From Erysipelotrichaceae bacterium (lineage in GTDB: Bacteria > Bacillota > Clostridia > TANB77 > CAG-508): a DNA stretch of 32,200 bases. The stretch spans positions 32,001 through 64,200 of the forward strand of contig JAETTH010000002.1 in assembly GCA_021769225.1 (NCBI GenBank). Direction: 5' to 3'. Of the stretch, positions 1-8,716 are shown one piece after another. The first letter of the stretch is position 1. Every line of letters begins with the position of its first letter. Below the pieces are notes generated by a model that searched no databases, was not told the DNA's origin, and saw only the letters and a list, made by a program, of their open reading frames with translations. Position numbers and translations under genes: made by a program.

Positions 1-252
1 TGTACTGTACCATTTGATATGCAAACATATTCTAAATATTTAGAAGGATTAGTAAATTGTAAAATTTCCTTAAACGGATATTCAAAAGAAATGCTTTTAG
101 CATTAAAACAATTAAGTGAAATTGTATATCCAATGTTAAGTAATAAAAAAATATCATCCAAAAAATATGGGGAATATAATTCAAAACAAAAAAGAGGGAC
201 CTTTTCAAGCAGTATGACAGATACCTTAGAACAAATGAAAAGAAAATATTAA
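1..252 (+). CDS. C-terminal fragment of an unrecognised protein (left-truncated)
   Basis: The reading frame is open from base 1, running through CTVPFD into the first visible ATG at 19, so this is the tail of a gene that begins outside the window. Eighty-three codons are visible. The first part (VPFDMQTYSKYLE, then LNGYSKEML) looks like a folded helical end of a domain. The last 35 residues are rich in Lys, Ser and Gly and look disordered. I do not recognise the family. It ends 20-30 bases before the GAF/GGDEF-like gene, and the intervening DNA holds only that gene's ribosome binding site, so co-transcription is likely. Confidence 0.7.
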   Translation, partial: CTVPFDMQTYSKYLEGLVNCKISLNGYSKEMLLALKQLSEIVYPMLSNKKISSKKYGEYNSKQKRGTFSSSMTDTLEQMKRKY

Positions 253-281
253 AATAAGACAGAATAATAGAGGTGATAAAT

Positions 282-1382
282 TTGATAATTGGTGTAGTGA
301 TACTACTAGTAGTAATAATAATAGTTTTAATGATATATAATATGCAAATACATAAAAAAATTGAAAACTACACAAACATTAATCAAAAAATAACAAGTTT
401 GAGTGTTCTTCAAGATTTTATGGACACAATTAGTGAATCCTCTAGTGTTGATGATAAAATAAAGAAAATTAATGATATTTTAATTGAAAGATATGATATT
501 AAATATTCAACAATTGTAGTATTTAATGGAACCAAGTATGTATTAAAAGCATCTAATGTAGATGAAAAACATTGGGGGGCCCTTACAAACCTACATACAC
601 AACCAATCTTTCAAGATAGTATTCAGACAGCAACACCAAAGTATGTTACAGTTAGTTCAGAAGAGGAAAGATTACCATATCAACAAATGGAATTCGGAAG
701 AGCAAAATCAGCTATGTTTTTCCCTCTATATATTGAAAATGTATATATCGGTTATTGGATTATTGAAAGTAGTAAAGCACATGCATTTGATAATATTGAT
801 ACAGCTTTACTAGAGGTTGTAAGAAATAATATCGTATCTGTACTAAAAACAGTTGAAAATCAGAAAACAATTGAAAATATAGCAAGAGATGACAAATTCT
901 CAGGACTAAAATCGGCAGAATACCTTTATGGAGCTGGTAAAAAAGTTATTGATAAATATACAACATCAGCTATCTGTATGTTTAAGATTGTTAATCTAGA
1001 AAAAATCAATGAAATTACAAATCGTAAAACAGGAGATAGAACCATAGAAGAAGTAAGTAAAATTATAAAAAGCAACATTTCTTCTGAATATATTTTTGTT
1101 CGATATATGGGACCTAAATTTGTTATAGCATTTTCTGGAGTAGAACAAGATGGTGTAATTGATTTTATTAAAACAATGAAAGAAACCATAGAATCAACTG
1201 AAATTGAAAGAGTAGTATTAGAAGGTGAAAAAAAGCCGAAGGTAAAAGAAACTGTAACACCAAAATTAAACTTTGTTATCACAACCTATTATAAAGGAAC
1301 TGGTATAGAAGAAGTAGCCAAGAAACTAGAAGAATATTTGGATCATACAGACCAAGAAGAATCTAATATTAACTATATTTAA
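282..1382 (+). CDS. Membrane-anchored GAF domain plus degenerate GGDEF-like protein
   Basis: The protein opens with one strongly hydrophobic helix (about residues 1-20, IIGVVILLVVIIIVLMI). A short linker follows, then a GAF-like sensory domain (about 45-195, with the FFPLYIENVYIGYWIIE strand pair). The last part (about 205-350) resembles a GGDEF domain: DDKFSGLKSAEYLYG aligns with the usual start DxLTGLxNRRxF. The signature loop reads RYMGPKFVIAF where active enzymes have RYGGDEF, so both the glycines and the acidic catalytic residues are missing. It is therefore probably not a diguanylate cyclase and may act as a sensor or partner protein. Start choice: GAGGTG at 270-275 is well placed as a ribosome binding site for TTG at 282. 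A GTG at 273 is in frame but lies inside that site. Its neighbour is IreB, a target of membrane Ser/Thr kinases. Confidence 0.72.
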   Translation: MIIGVVILLVVIIIVLMIYNMQIHKKIENYTNINQKITSLSVLQDFMDTISESSSVDDKIKKINDILIERYDIKYSTIVVFNGTKYVLKASNVDEKHWGALTNLHTQPIFQDSIQTATPKYVTVSSEEERLPYQQMEFGRAKSAMFFPLYIENVYIGYWIIESSKAHAFDNIDTALLEVVRNNIVSVLKTVENQKTIENIARDDKFSGLKSAEYLYGAGKKVIDKYTTSAICMFKIVNLEKINEITNRKTGDRTIEEVSKIIKSNISSEYIFVRYMGPKFVIAFSGVEQDGVIDFIKTMKETIESTEIERVVLEGEKKPKVKETVTPKLNFVITTYYKGTGIEEVAKKLEEYLDHTDQEESNINYI

Positions 1383-1438
1383 AATATGGTTTATAAGATA
1401 AAAAGAAAAAAATTAAATTTTAAGGAGGAAAGAAAATT

Positions 1439-1696
1439 ATGGGTATGGATCAAACCATGTGGTTTAAAGTAGAAAGAGACAAAAATGTCAATGCACAGGA
1501 AATTTTAAAAGAAGTTTATCAGGCTCTAGTTGAAAAAGGATATAACCCAATCAATCAAATTGTAGGATATATTCTATCAGGAGATCCAACCTATATTACA
1601 AGTCATAATGATGCAAGGAATAAAATTAGACTTGTAGAAAGAGATGAACTTCTTGAAAAAATGGTAAAAAATTATATAGGATTAGAAGAAAAATAG
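1439..1696 (+). CDS. IreB family regulatory phosphoprotein (DUF965/UPF0297)
   Basis: This 85-residue protein is a full-length match to the small IreB family by its conserved pattern: FKVERD near the N-terminus, then [22 protein letters not shown], then HNDARNKI and the C-terminal [12 protein letters not shown]. In Enterococcus faecalis the homologue is phosphorylated on N-terminal threonines by the PASTA kinase IreK and affects cephalosporin resistance. Here a single threonine (T6 as numbered from this start) lies before the first strand. A strong AAGGAGG precedes the ATG. The stop codon is one base from the ruvX start, so the two are translated from one message, an arrangement common in Clostridia and Bacilli. 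Confidence 0.93.
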   Translation: MGMDQTMWFKVERDKNVNAQEILKEVYQALVEKGYNPINQIVGYILSGDPTYITSHNDARNKIRLVERDELLEKMVKNYIGLEEK

Positions 1697-1697
1697 G

Positions 1698-2132
1698 ATG
1701 AGAACACTAGGAATTGATTATGGCGATAGCCGAGTAGGAATTGCAATTTCGGATGCATTAGGAATTACAGCCCAAGGATTAGAAACAATTCATCATGAGG
1801 GAAATGATAAAAAAGTATTAGCAAGATTAGAAGAAATTATAAGCAAATACCATGATGAAATTGACACAATTGCAATTGGGATGCCTCTTAATATGGATGG
1901 AAGCAAAACACAAAGAGTAGAGATAACAGAAAAATTTATTCATAAATTAAATTGTAAATTTCCGAAAATAAAAATAGAGAGAATAGATGAAAGGCTAACA
2001 ACTGTTGCAGCACATAAAACAATGAACTTTTTAGATGTGAATAAACATAAAAAGAAAGAAATTGTAGATACTATTTCAGCAGTGTACATTTTAGAAACCT
2101 ATATGAACAAAAATAAAAATAAACAAGTATAG
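1698..2132 (+). CDS. ruvX: RuvX/YqgF family Holliday junction resolvase-like nuclease
   Basis: A 144-residue RNase H-fold protein of the usual YqgF length. It begins MRTLGIDYGDSRVGIAISD, where D7 is the first metal-binding acid of the fold. The IAIGMPLNMDGS segment and the IERIDERLTTVAA segment carry the other conserved positions. The family takes part in processing nucleic acid, with pre-16S rRNA maturation shown for the E. coli YqgF and Holliday junction resolution proposed from the fold. It starts one base after the IreB stop with only a weak ribosome binding site, so translation is probably coupled. The next gene, DUF1292, is the usual neighbour. Confidence 0.92.
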   Translation: MRTLGIDYGDSRVGIAISDALGITAQGLETIHHEGNDKKVLARLEEIISKYHDEIDTIAIGMPLNMDGSKTQRVEITEKFIHKLNCKFPKIKIERIDERLTTVAAHKTMNFLDVNKHKKKEIVDTISAVYILETYMNKNKNKQV

Positions 2133-2231
2133 CAATGAAAAATTGGTAAATACTAAGAATAAAGTTTTTAAATTTGCTTAAGCAAAAGCAAAAAAATATA
2201 AATTCATATTATAGAGAGGAGAAATAAAAAA

Positions 2232-2555
2232 ATGAGTGAAGATTTAAACAATGTTCCAGATCAAGGAGAGGAATTAGACAATATAATTGTATTAAATGAT
2301 GAAGATGGTAATGAAGTACCATTTGAATTTTTAGATTTAATTGAATTAGATGGAGAGGAATATGTTGTCCTATTACCAGCAGAAGAGGATGAAAGTGAAG
2401 AAGCTGGAGAAGTAGTAATTCTTAAAGTAGAAGATACTGAATCAGAAGAAGAGGAATCTTATGTTAGTGTAGAGGATGAAGAGGTTTTAAATAAGGTATT
2501 TGAAATGTTCAAAGAAAAATTTAAAGATGAATTTAATTTTATAGATGAAGACTAA
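2232..2555 (+). CDS. DUF1292 domain protein (YrzB-like)
   Basis: A very acidic 107-residue protein. The recognisable core (about 17-60) reads IIVLNDEDGNEVPFEFLDLIELDGEEYVVLLP, which is the DUF1292 signature, followed by a Glu-rich stretch and a short C-terminal helix (VFEMFKEKFKDEF). The molecular role of the family is unknown, but it sits next to IreB and RuvX in very many Firmicutes. GAGAGGAG lies just before the ATG. About 100 bases separate it from ruvX and include a 14-base palindrome at 2173-2186, so it may also have its own promoter. A hairpin follows its stop codon. Confidence 0.9.
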   Translation: MSEDLNNVPDQGEELDNIIVLNDEDGNEVPFEFLDLIELDGEEYVVLLPAEEDESEEAGEVVILKVEDTESEEEESYVSVEDEEVLNKVFEMFKEKFKDEFNFIDED

Positions 2556-2569
2556 AGAAAAATGAATCA

Positions 2570-2600
2570 AAGAGATTACAAAATTTGTAATCTCTTATTT
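2570..2600 (+). terminator. Hairpin terminator after the DUF1292 gene
   Basis: An 11-bp perfect stem (AAGAGATTACA against TGTAATCTCTT) closes a 5-base loop and is followed by ATTTTC. The T run is short, so termination is likely but may be partial. The next gene starts 25 bases later. Confidence 0.6.
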
Positions 2601-2624
2601 TCATCTTAGAATAAGGAGCAAAAT

Positions 2625-3191
2625 ATGAAGGAAAAAGAAGTAGTAGAACGATATAGAAAGATTGTAGATATTGATTTAGAAAAATTAGCAGAAGAGGGAT
2701 ATGAATATCTTCTTCTAGATTTAGATGGAACTCTTACTATGCTTGGAATCTTTTTAAGAGAAAGGGTAGAAGAGTGGATACAAGAAGCAAAAGAAAAAGG
2801 TTTTAAAATTAATCTTTGTACCAATAATGTTGTGATTCGTTTAAAAATTTTAAGACAATTAGGAATTAAAAGAGAAAATATCAAGCTATTTGCTTGCAAG
2901 CCATCTAAAAGTGCTTATGTTTTTTCAGACAAAGAGCAAGAGTTTATTGAGCCAGCAAAAGTGGTTATGATTAGTAATACTATGATTGATTTATGGGGAG
3001 CTAAAAGAGCTAAAATAGGGAAGAGAATTAAGATTGATTCTAAAATAGAAGATACTGAAAAGCTAAAAAGAACCATAAAGGGATATGTAACAAATTCTTC
3101 TGCAAGATATCAAGAAAAGAGAGAAAATAGAAAAAAGAATCAACAAAATAAAAAGAAAAAAGGAAAAGAAGGAAACGACTTAGAAAAATAA
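2625..3191 (+). CDS. YqeG-like HAD family phosphatase with basic C-terminal tail
   Basis: A 188-residue HAD-fold protein. Motif I is DLDGTLT (D32, D34), motif II is the CTNN segment, and a lysine segment (CKPSKSA) stands where motif III is expected. The arrangement and size match YqeG/HAD-IIIA proteins. Motif IV looks damaged: where YqeG proteins have a GDxxxTD pattern this one has ISNTMID, so the first acidic residue is Asn. About 30 residues at the C-terminus are nearly all Lys, Glu, Asn and Gln, an extension that may bind nucleic acid or be disordered. AAGGAGC precedes the ATG. In Bacilli yqeG neighbours ribosome-assembly genes such as yqeH; here it lies just before gap, separated by gap's own promoter. 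Substrate is unknown. Confidence 0.72.
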   Translation: MKEKEVVERYRKIVDIDLEKLAEEGYEYLLLDLDGTLTMLGIFLRERVEEWIQEAKEKGFKINLCTNNVVIRLKILRQLGIKRENIKLFACKPSKSAYVFSDKEQEFIEPAKVVMISNTMIDLWGAKRAKIGKRIKIDSKIEDTEKLKRTIKGYVTNSSARYQEKRENRKKNQQNKKKKGKEGNDLEK

Positions 3192-3209
3192 TAAAGTTAC
3201 AAATAATAC

Positions 3210-3238
3210 TTGAAAAGTAGATGGTTTTGATATAAAAT
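3210..3238 (+). promoter_or_regulatory. Predicted promoter of gap
   Basis: TTGAAA at 3210-3215 and TAAAAT at 3233-3238 are separated by exactly 17 bases, a good sigma-A type match. It starts an untranslated leader of about 55 bases before the gap start codon. Confidence 0.6.
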
Positions 3239-3241
3239 TGT

Positions 3242-4306
<1,065 letters not shown>

Positions 4307-4368
4307 AGAGTAGATAATAGGGAGAAAAGAAGAAATATAAATATAGATTTCTAAAATTGACCAAAAGA

Positions 4369-4404
4369 GGGAAAATCAATTTATTAAGTAAATTGATTTT
4401 TCCC
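4369..4404 (+). terminator. Large hairpin after gap (terminator or mRNA-end stabiliser)
   Basis: GGGAAAATCAATTTA (4369-4383) pairs with TAAATTGATTTTTCCC (4389-4404) over about 15 bp with one bulged base and a 5-base loop. No T run follows (the next bases are ATCTTAAG), so it does not look like a classic intrinsic terminator. It could protect the gap message 3' end while allowing partial read-through into pgk. Confidence 0.5.
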
Positions 4405-4463
4405 ATCTTAAGTCAAATTAATAAAAATAGAAAAGAAAATATAAAATGAGATATTAAAATAAG

Positions 4464-4504
4464 TTCATAATATTTATCTGTCAATATTATGTAAATATTA
4501 TGAA
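4464..4504. repeat. 13-bp perfect inverted repeat between gap and pgk
   Basis: TTCATAATATTTA (4464-4476) is matched exactly by TAAATATTATGAA (4492-4504) around a 15-base spacer. The arms are pure A/T except for one C/G pair, so an RNA hairpin would be weak. A protein-binding site or chance in AT-rich DNA are both possible. It lies about 75 bases before the pgk start. Confidence 0.45.
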
Positions 4505-4578
4505 AAAGAAAAGGATATAAAATAGAAGAAGGGGTATTTTAATATTTGACTTTATATTTTAGATAAGAGGAGGATTCT

Positions 4579-5766
4579 ATGAATAAAAAATCGGTAAAAG
4601 ATATTGATGTAACAGGAAAAAAAGTGTTAGTTAGATGTGACTTTAATGTACCTCAAGATGAAGAGGGGAATATCACAGATAACAGAAGAATTGTAGCAGC
4701 ATTAGATACCATAAAGTATTTATTAGAAAAAAAAGCAAAAGTAATTTTATGTTCTCATTTAGGAAGACCAAAGGGAGAGTTTAATACAAAATATTCTTTA
4801 GCACCAGTTGCAAAAGAGCTTTCAAGATTATTAGGACAAGAAGTAAAACTTGCAAAAGATGTTATAGGGGAAGATGCTAAAAAATTAGCTTCTGAGTTAC
4901 AAGAAGGACAAGTAATTCTTCTTGAAAATGTAAGATTCCATAAAGAAGAAGAGAAAAATGATTCAGAATTTTCAAAAGAACTTGCATCACTTGCTGAAAT
5001 CTATGTAAATGATGCATTTGGAACAGCTCATAGAGCTCATAGTTCAACAGAAGGTGTAAGCCACTATTTACCAGCTGTTTGTGGTTTCTTAATTCAAAAA
5101 GAAATTAATTTTATGGGAGGAGCATTAGAAAATCCTAAAAAGCCATTTGTTGCTATTTTAGGAGGAGCAAAAGTTTCTGATAAAATTGGTGTTATTGAGA
5201 ATTTATTAGAAAAAGTAGATAAACTCATTATTGGTGGAGGTATGGCATATACTTTTGCAAAGGCACAAGGACAAAACATTGGTAATTCTATTTGTGAAAA
5301 TGATAAATTAGATTTAGCAAATGAAATCATAGCAAAAGCAAAACAAAAAGGTGTAGAATTATTACTTCCAGTAGATTCTCATATTTCAACTGAATATTCA
5401 AATAATGGACAAGATAAGTTTGTAAAAGCAGGAGATATTCCAGATGGTTGGGAAGGATTAGATATTGGACCTGAAACGATCAAAATATTTGAAGATGCTG
5501 TTAAAGATGCAAAGACTGTTATCTGGAACGGACCACTAGGGGTATGTGAATTTGATAAATTCTCAGTTGGAACAAAAGCAATTGCGATAGCAATTTCTAA
5601 AACAGATGCTGTTTCTATTGTAGGTGGAGGAGATTCTGCAGCAGCAATTGAAAAATTAGGATTATCAGATAAATTCAGTCATATTTCAACTGGTGGAGGA
5701 GCAAGCTTAGAATTCTTAGAGGGCAAAAAGTTACCAGGAATTGAATGTTTAATGGATAAAGAATAA
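4579..5766 (+). CDS. pgk: Phosphoglycerate kinase
   Basis: A complete 395-residue enzyme that transfers phosphate from 1,3-bisphosphoglycerate to ADP, the first ATP-yielding step of glycolysis. Visible family motifs in order are [10 protein letters not shown] (substrate loop), [21 protein letters not shown], the hinge region [29 protein letters not shown] and the C-terminal nucleotide loop [17 protein letters not shown] lies just before the ATG. The NUDIX gene follows after 33 bases and tpiA and gpmI after that, so pgk probably leads this part of the operon. I could not find a convincing -35/-10 pair directly upstream. Confidence 0.98.
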   Translation: MNKKSVKDIDVTGKKVLVRCDFNVPQDEEGNITDNRRIVAALDTIKYLLEKKAKVILCSHLGRPKGEFNTKYSLAPVAKELSRLLGQEVKLAKDVIGEDAKKLASELQEGQVILLENVRFHKEEEKNDSEFSKELASLAEIYVNDAFGTAHRAHSSTEGVSHYLPAVCGFLIQKEINFMGGALENPKKPFVAILGGAKVSDKIGVIENLLEKVDKLIIGGGMAYTFAKAQGQNIGNSICENDKLDLANEIIAKAKQKGVELLLPVDSHISTEYSNNGQDKFVKAGDIPDGWEGLDIGPETIKIFEDAVKDAKTVIWNGPLGVCEFDKFSVGTKAIAIAISKTDAVSIVGGGDSAAAIEKLGLSDKFSHISTGGGASLEFLEGKKLPGIECLMDKE

Positions 5767-5799
5767 AGAAAAAGTAAAACAACAGAAAGTAATGATTAA

Positions 5800-6393
5800 A
5801 TGGAAAAATCGAAGATAGTCAGTAATGAGCAAGAACAAATAGAAGTATTAGATGAATATGGAAATAAAACAGGAAGAATTGTGGCAAGAAAAGAAGCCGA
5901 ACAAAAAGGATATTTTGTAGGAGCTGTAACTTGTTTTATTATTAATTCCAAAAATCAAATTCTGATAGAGCAAAGAGCAGATGATGGAAAATTAGATTTC
6001 TGCTCTGGACATAAAAGACCAAATGAAGAATCAAAAGTAGCAATGGCAAGAGAATTAGAAGAAGAGCTAGGAATCAAAAAGGAACAATATCAAGAACATC
6101 TTATTTTTATAGACTATATACCGCTCATGATTGGATCTAAAAAATATTATGTAGACGTGTATTGCTTAAAACAAGATATTCCAATGGAAGCCCTTACTCT
6201 GCAGGAGTCTGAAGTACAAAACGCTTATTATCTAGATGAAGAGGAAATTGAACATCTTGCTAAAAACAATCGATTCCGTTTTTCTCAAAATATAACAACG
6301 AGAAATTTAGTACAATGTTTAAAAAGAACACTTATGAATACAATAGTAAAAGAAACTGTGCAAAAAGATAGAATAGAAGGAGAGGAAAGATAA
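5800..6393 (+). CDS. NUDIX hydrolase
   Basis: A 197-residue protein with a perfect NUDIX box, G-x5-E-x7-REUxEExGU, seen as GHKRPNEESKVAMARELEEELGI. The N-terminal part (VLDEYGNKTG, then the GYFVGAVTCFII strand) resembles the IPP-isomerase-like/YfcD-type NUDIX branch, whose members often lack isomerase activity. The C-terminal 40 residues are helical and charged. Substrate cannot be told from sequence; a nucleotide-diphosphate derivative is the family default. It sits between pgk and tpiA with only three bases before the tpiA start, so it is firmly part of the glycolytic transcript. Its own ribosome binding site is weak (GAAAG), suggesting lower translation than the flanking enzymes. Confidence 0.88.
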   Translation: MEKSKIVSNEQEQIEVLDEYGNKTGRIVARKEAEQKGYFVGAVTCFIINSKNQILIEQRADDGKLDFCSGHKRPNEESKVAMARELEEELGIKKEQYQEHLIFIDYIPLMIGSKKYYVDVYCLKQDIPMEALTLQESEVQNAYYLDEEEIEHLAKNNRFRFSQNITTRNLVQCLKRTLMNTIVKETVQKDRIEGEER

Positions 6394-6396
6394 AAT

Positions 6397-7149
6397 ATGA
6401 GAAGAAAAGTAATTGCAGGAAATTGGAAGATGAATATGCTTCCAAATGAAGCAATGGCATGCATTGAAGAACTAGCAAAACTAGTCAAAGACACAAATCA
6501 TGAAGTAATTCTTTGTGTTCCATATACCGACTTGTTTTATAGTTTACTAACTGCTCAAGGAACCAATATCAAAATTGGTGCACAAAATATGCATTATGAA
6601 GAATCTGGTGCCTATACAGGAGAGGTTTCTGCTAATATGCTTAAATGTATTGGAGTAGAATATGTCATTATTGGACACTCAGAAAGAAGACAATATTTTG
6701 CTGAAACAGATGAAACGGTTAACAAAAAGATAAAAACAGCCTTAAAGCATGAATTAAAGCCAATTGTCTGTGTAGGTGAAACACTTCCTCAAAAAGAAGC
6801 AGGAAAGGCAGTAGAAGTAATTACGACTCAAACAAGACTTGCTTTAGAAGGTCTAGAAAAAGAACAAGTAAAAAAAGTAATCATTGCCTATGAACCAATC
6901 TGGGCAATTGGAACAGGAAAAACTGCAACAGCAGAAGATGCTAATAATAGTATTCGAGAAATTAGAAACGAAGTTGCTAAAAATTTTAGTGAAGAAATTG
7001 CTCGAGAAGTAATCATTCAATATGGTGGAAGTGTAAAAGCACAAAACAGTAAAGAGCTATTTACAATGTCAGACATTGATGGTGGATTAGTTGGAGGCGC
7101 AAGCTTAAACGCAGAAGAGTTTGGTAAAATTGTAAATTATGATAAGTAA
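6397..7149 (+). CDS. tpiA: Triosephosphate isomerase
   Basis: A full-length 250-residue TIM barrel interconverting dihydroxyacetone phosphate and glyceraldehyde 3-phosphate. The active-site lysine is in GNWKMN near the start. The histidine electrophile is H94 in IIGHSERR, and the catalytic base is E166 in AYEPIWAIGTG. The phosphate-binding end motifs are YGGSVK and GGLVGGASL. GGAGAGG, lying at the end of the NUDIX gene, serves as the ribosome binding site, so the two genes are tightly coupled. gpmI follows after 21 bases. Confidence 0.98.
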   Translation: MRRKVIAGNWKMNMLPNEAMACIEELAKLVKDTNHEVILCVPYTDLFYSLLTAQGTNIKIGAQNMHYEESGAYTGEVSANMLKCIGVEYVIIGHSERRQYFAETDETVNKKIKTALKHELKPIVCVGETLPQKEAGKAVEVITTQTRLALEGLEKEQVKKVIIAYEPIWAIGTGKTATAEDANNSIREIRNEVAKNFSEEIAREVIIQYGGSVKAQNSKELFTMSDIDGGLVGGASLNAEEFGKIVNYDK

Positions 7150-7170
7150 AGGAAAGAGGATAAAAAGAAA

Positions 7171-8703
7171 ATGAAAGATAAACTAACTATGCTAATGATA
7201 TTAGACGGATTTGGAGAAAACGCAAATGAAAAGGCAAATGCAGTAAAAATGGCAAAAACACCGAATATTGATAACTTAATGAAAACTTGTAATACAACAC
7301 TAATTCATACAAGTGGATTAGATGTAGGTCTTCCAGAAGGGCAAATGGGAAATTCTGAAGTTGGACATACCAATATTGGTGCTGGTAGAATTGTGTATCA
7401 AGAGTTAACTAGAATTACAAAATCAATTGAAGATGGTGAATTCTTCACCATTCCAGAATTTACAGCAGCAATTGAAAATTGTAAAAAACACGGAACTAAG
7501 TTACATATTTTAGGACTACTTTCTGATGGTGGAGTACACAGCCATATTAGACATCTATATGCTTTATTAGAGCTTGCCAAAAGAAAGGATTTTAATGAGG
7601 TTTATGTTCATTGTATTTTAGACGGAAGAGATACACCACCTGCATCAGCAGAAGGATATATTGTAGGGTTAGAAGAAAAAATGAAAGAAAAAGGTGTTGG
7701 AAAAATTGCTAGTATCTGTGGTAGATTCTATTGTATGGATCGTGACAAGAGATGGGAAAGAGTACAAAAAGCATATGATGCATTAGTATTAGGAAAAGGG
7801 GAAAAAGCTGGATCTGCGACATCTGCTATTGAAGCATCTTACCAAAAAGAGATTTTTGATGAATTTGTAGAGCCAACATTAATTTGTAATAACGAAAAAC
7901 CAATTGCAACAATTGGAGAAAATGATTCTGTTATCTTCTTTAACTTTAGACCAGATAGAGCAAGAGAAATTACAAGAAGCTTAGTAGACAAAGACTTTGA
8001 TGGATTTGAAAGAAAATTTTTCCCTCTATACTATGTATGTTTTACACAATATGATGCAACAATGCCAAATGTAAATATTGCATTTAAACCAACCAAATTG
8101 ACCAATACCTTTGGAGAATATATTAGTAAACAAGGTCTAAAACAATTAAGAATTGCAGAAACAGAAAAATATGCCCATGTAACATTTTTCTTTAATGGTG
8201 GAGAAGAAAAACAATATGAAGGAGAAGATCGAATTTTAGTACCATCACCTAAAGTTGCAACCTATGATCTAAAACCAGAAATGAGTGCAATTGAAGTAAC
8301 AGAAAAAGTAGTAGAAGCTATTGGTAGTAAAAAATATGATTGTATTATTCTTAATTATGCAAACCCAGATATGGTAGGACATACAGGAAATTTAGAAGCA
8401 ACTATTAAAGCAATTGAGACCATTGATACTTGTGTTGGAAAAGTAGTAGAAAAGGTAGAAGAACAACAAGGAGTTCTTTTAATTACTGCTGACCATGGTA
8501 ATGCAGAACAAATGATAGATTATAAGACAGGAGAACCTCATACAGCACATACAACAAATCCAGTTCCACTTATTTTAGTTGGTATGGATAATGTAAAATT
8601 AAAAGAAGGAAGACTAGCAGACTTAGCACCAACCATGCTTGACATTATGGGACTAAAAAAGCCAGAAGAAATGACAGGCGAGAGTTTAATCCAAAGAGAT
8701 TAG
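7171..8703 (+). CDS. gpmI: Phosphoglycerate mutase, 2,3-bisphosphoglycerate-independent
   Basis: A 510-residue metal-dependent mutase of the alkaline phosphatase superfamily, the standard length for the family. It converts 3- to 2-phosphoglycerate. D12 in LMILDGFG and S62 in [11 protein letters not shown] are the metal ligand and the phospho-accepting serine. The substrate-binding DGRDTPP and [13 protein letters not shown] segments, [12 protein letters not shown], and the second metal cluster [10 protein letters not shown] with HTAHTTNP are all present. A GGAAAGAGG ribosome binding site precedes the ATG. The cluster has no enolase next in line; that gene is about 11.6 kb further on. Confidence 0.98.
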   Translation: MKDKLTMLMILDGFGENANEKANAVKMAKTPNIDNLMKTCNTTLIHTSGLDVGLPEGQMGNSEVGHTNIGAGRIVYQELTRITKSIEDGEFFTIPEFTAAIENCKKHGTKLHILGLLSDGGVHSHIRHLYALLELAKRKDFNEVYVHCILDGRDTPPASAEGYIVGLEEKMKEKGVGKIASICGRFYCMDRDKRWERVQKAYDALVLGKGEKAGSATSAIEASYQKEIFDEFVEPTLICNNEKPIATIGENDSVIFFNFRPDRAREITRSLVDKDFDGFERKFFPLYYVCFTQYDATMPNVNIAFKPTKLTNTFGEYISKQGLKQLRIAETEKYAHVTFFFNGGEEKQYEGEDRILVPSPKVATYDLKPEMSAIEVTEKVVEAIGSKKYDCIILNYANPDMVGHTGNLEATIKAIETIDTCVGKVVEKVEEQQGVLLITADHGNAEQMIDYKTGEPHTAHTTNPVPLILVGMDNVKLKEGRLADLAPTMLDIMGLKKPEEMTGESLIQRD

Positions 8704-8716
8704 ATTTGGAGAAATC

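Noticed and set aside
926-1282. Minus-strand 118-codon frame inside the GAF/GGDEF-like gene
   Set aside because: Shadow of a real gene; no ribosome site and an improbable Ser/Thr/Phe-rich product.
2173-2186. 14-base palindrome TTTGCTTAAGCAAA between ruvX and the DUF1292 gene
   Set aside because: Perfect but single and short, with no second copy or clear promoter link; chance is likely in AT-rich DNA.
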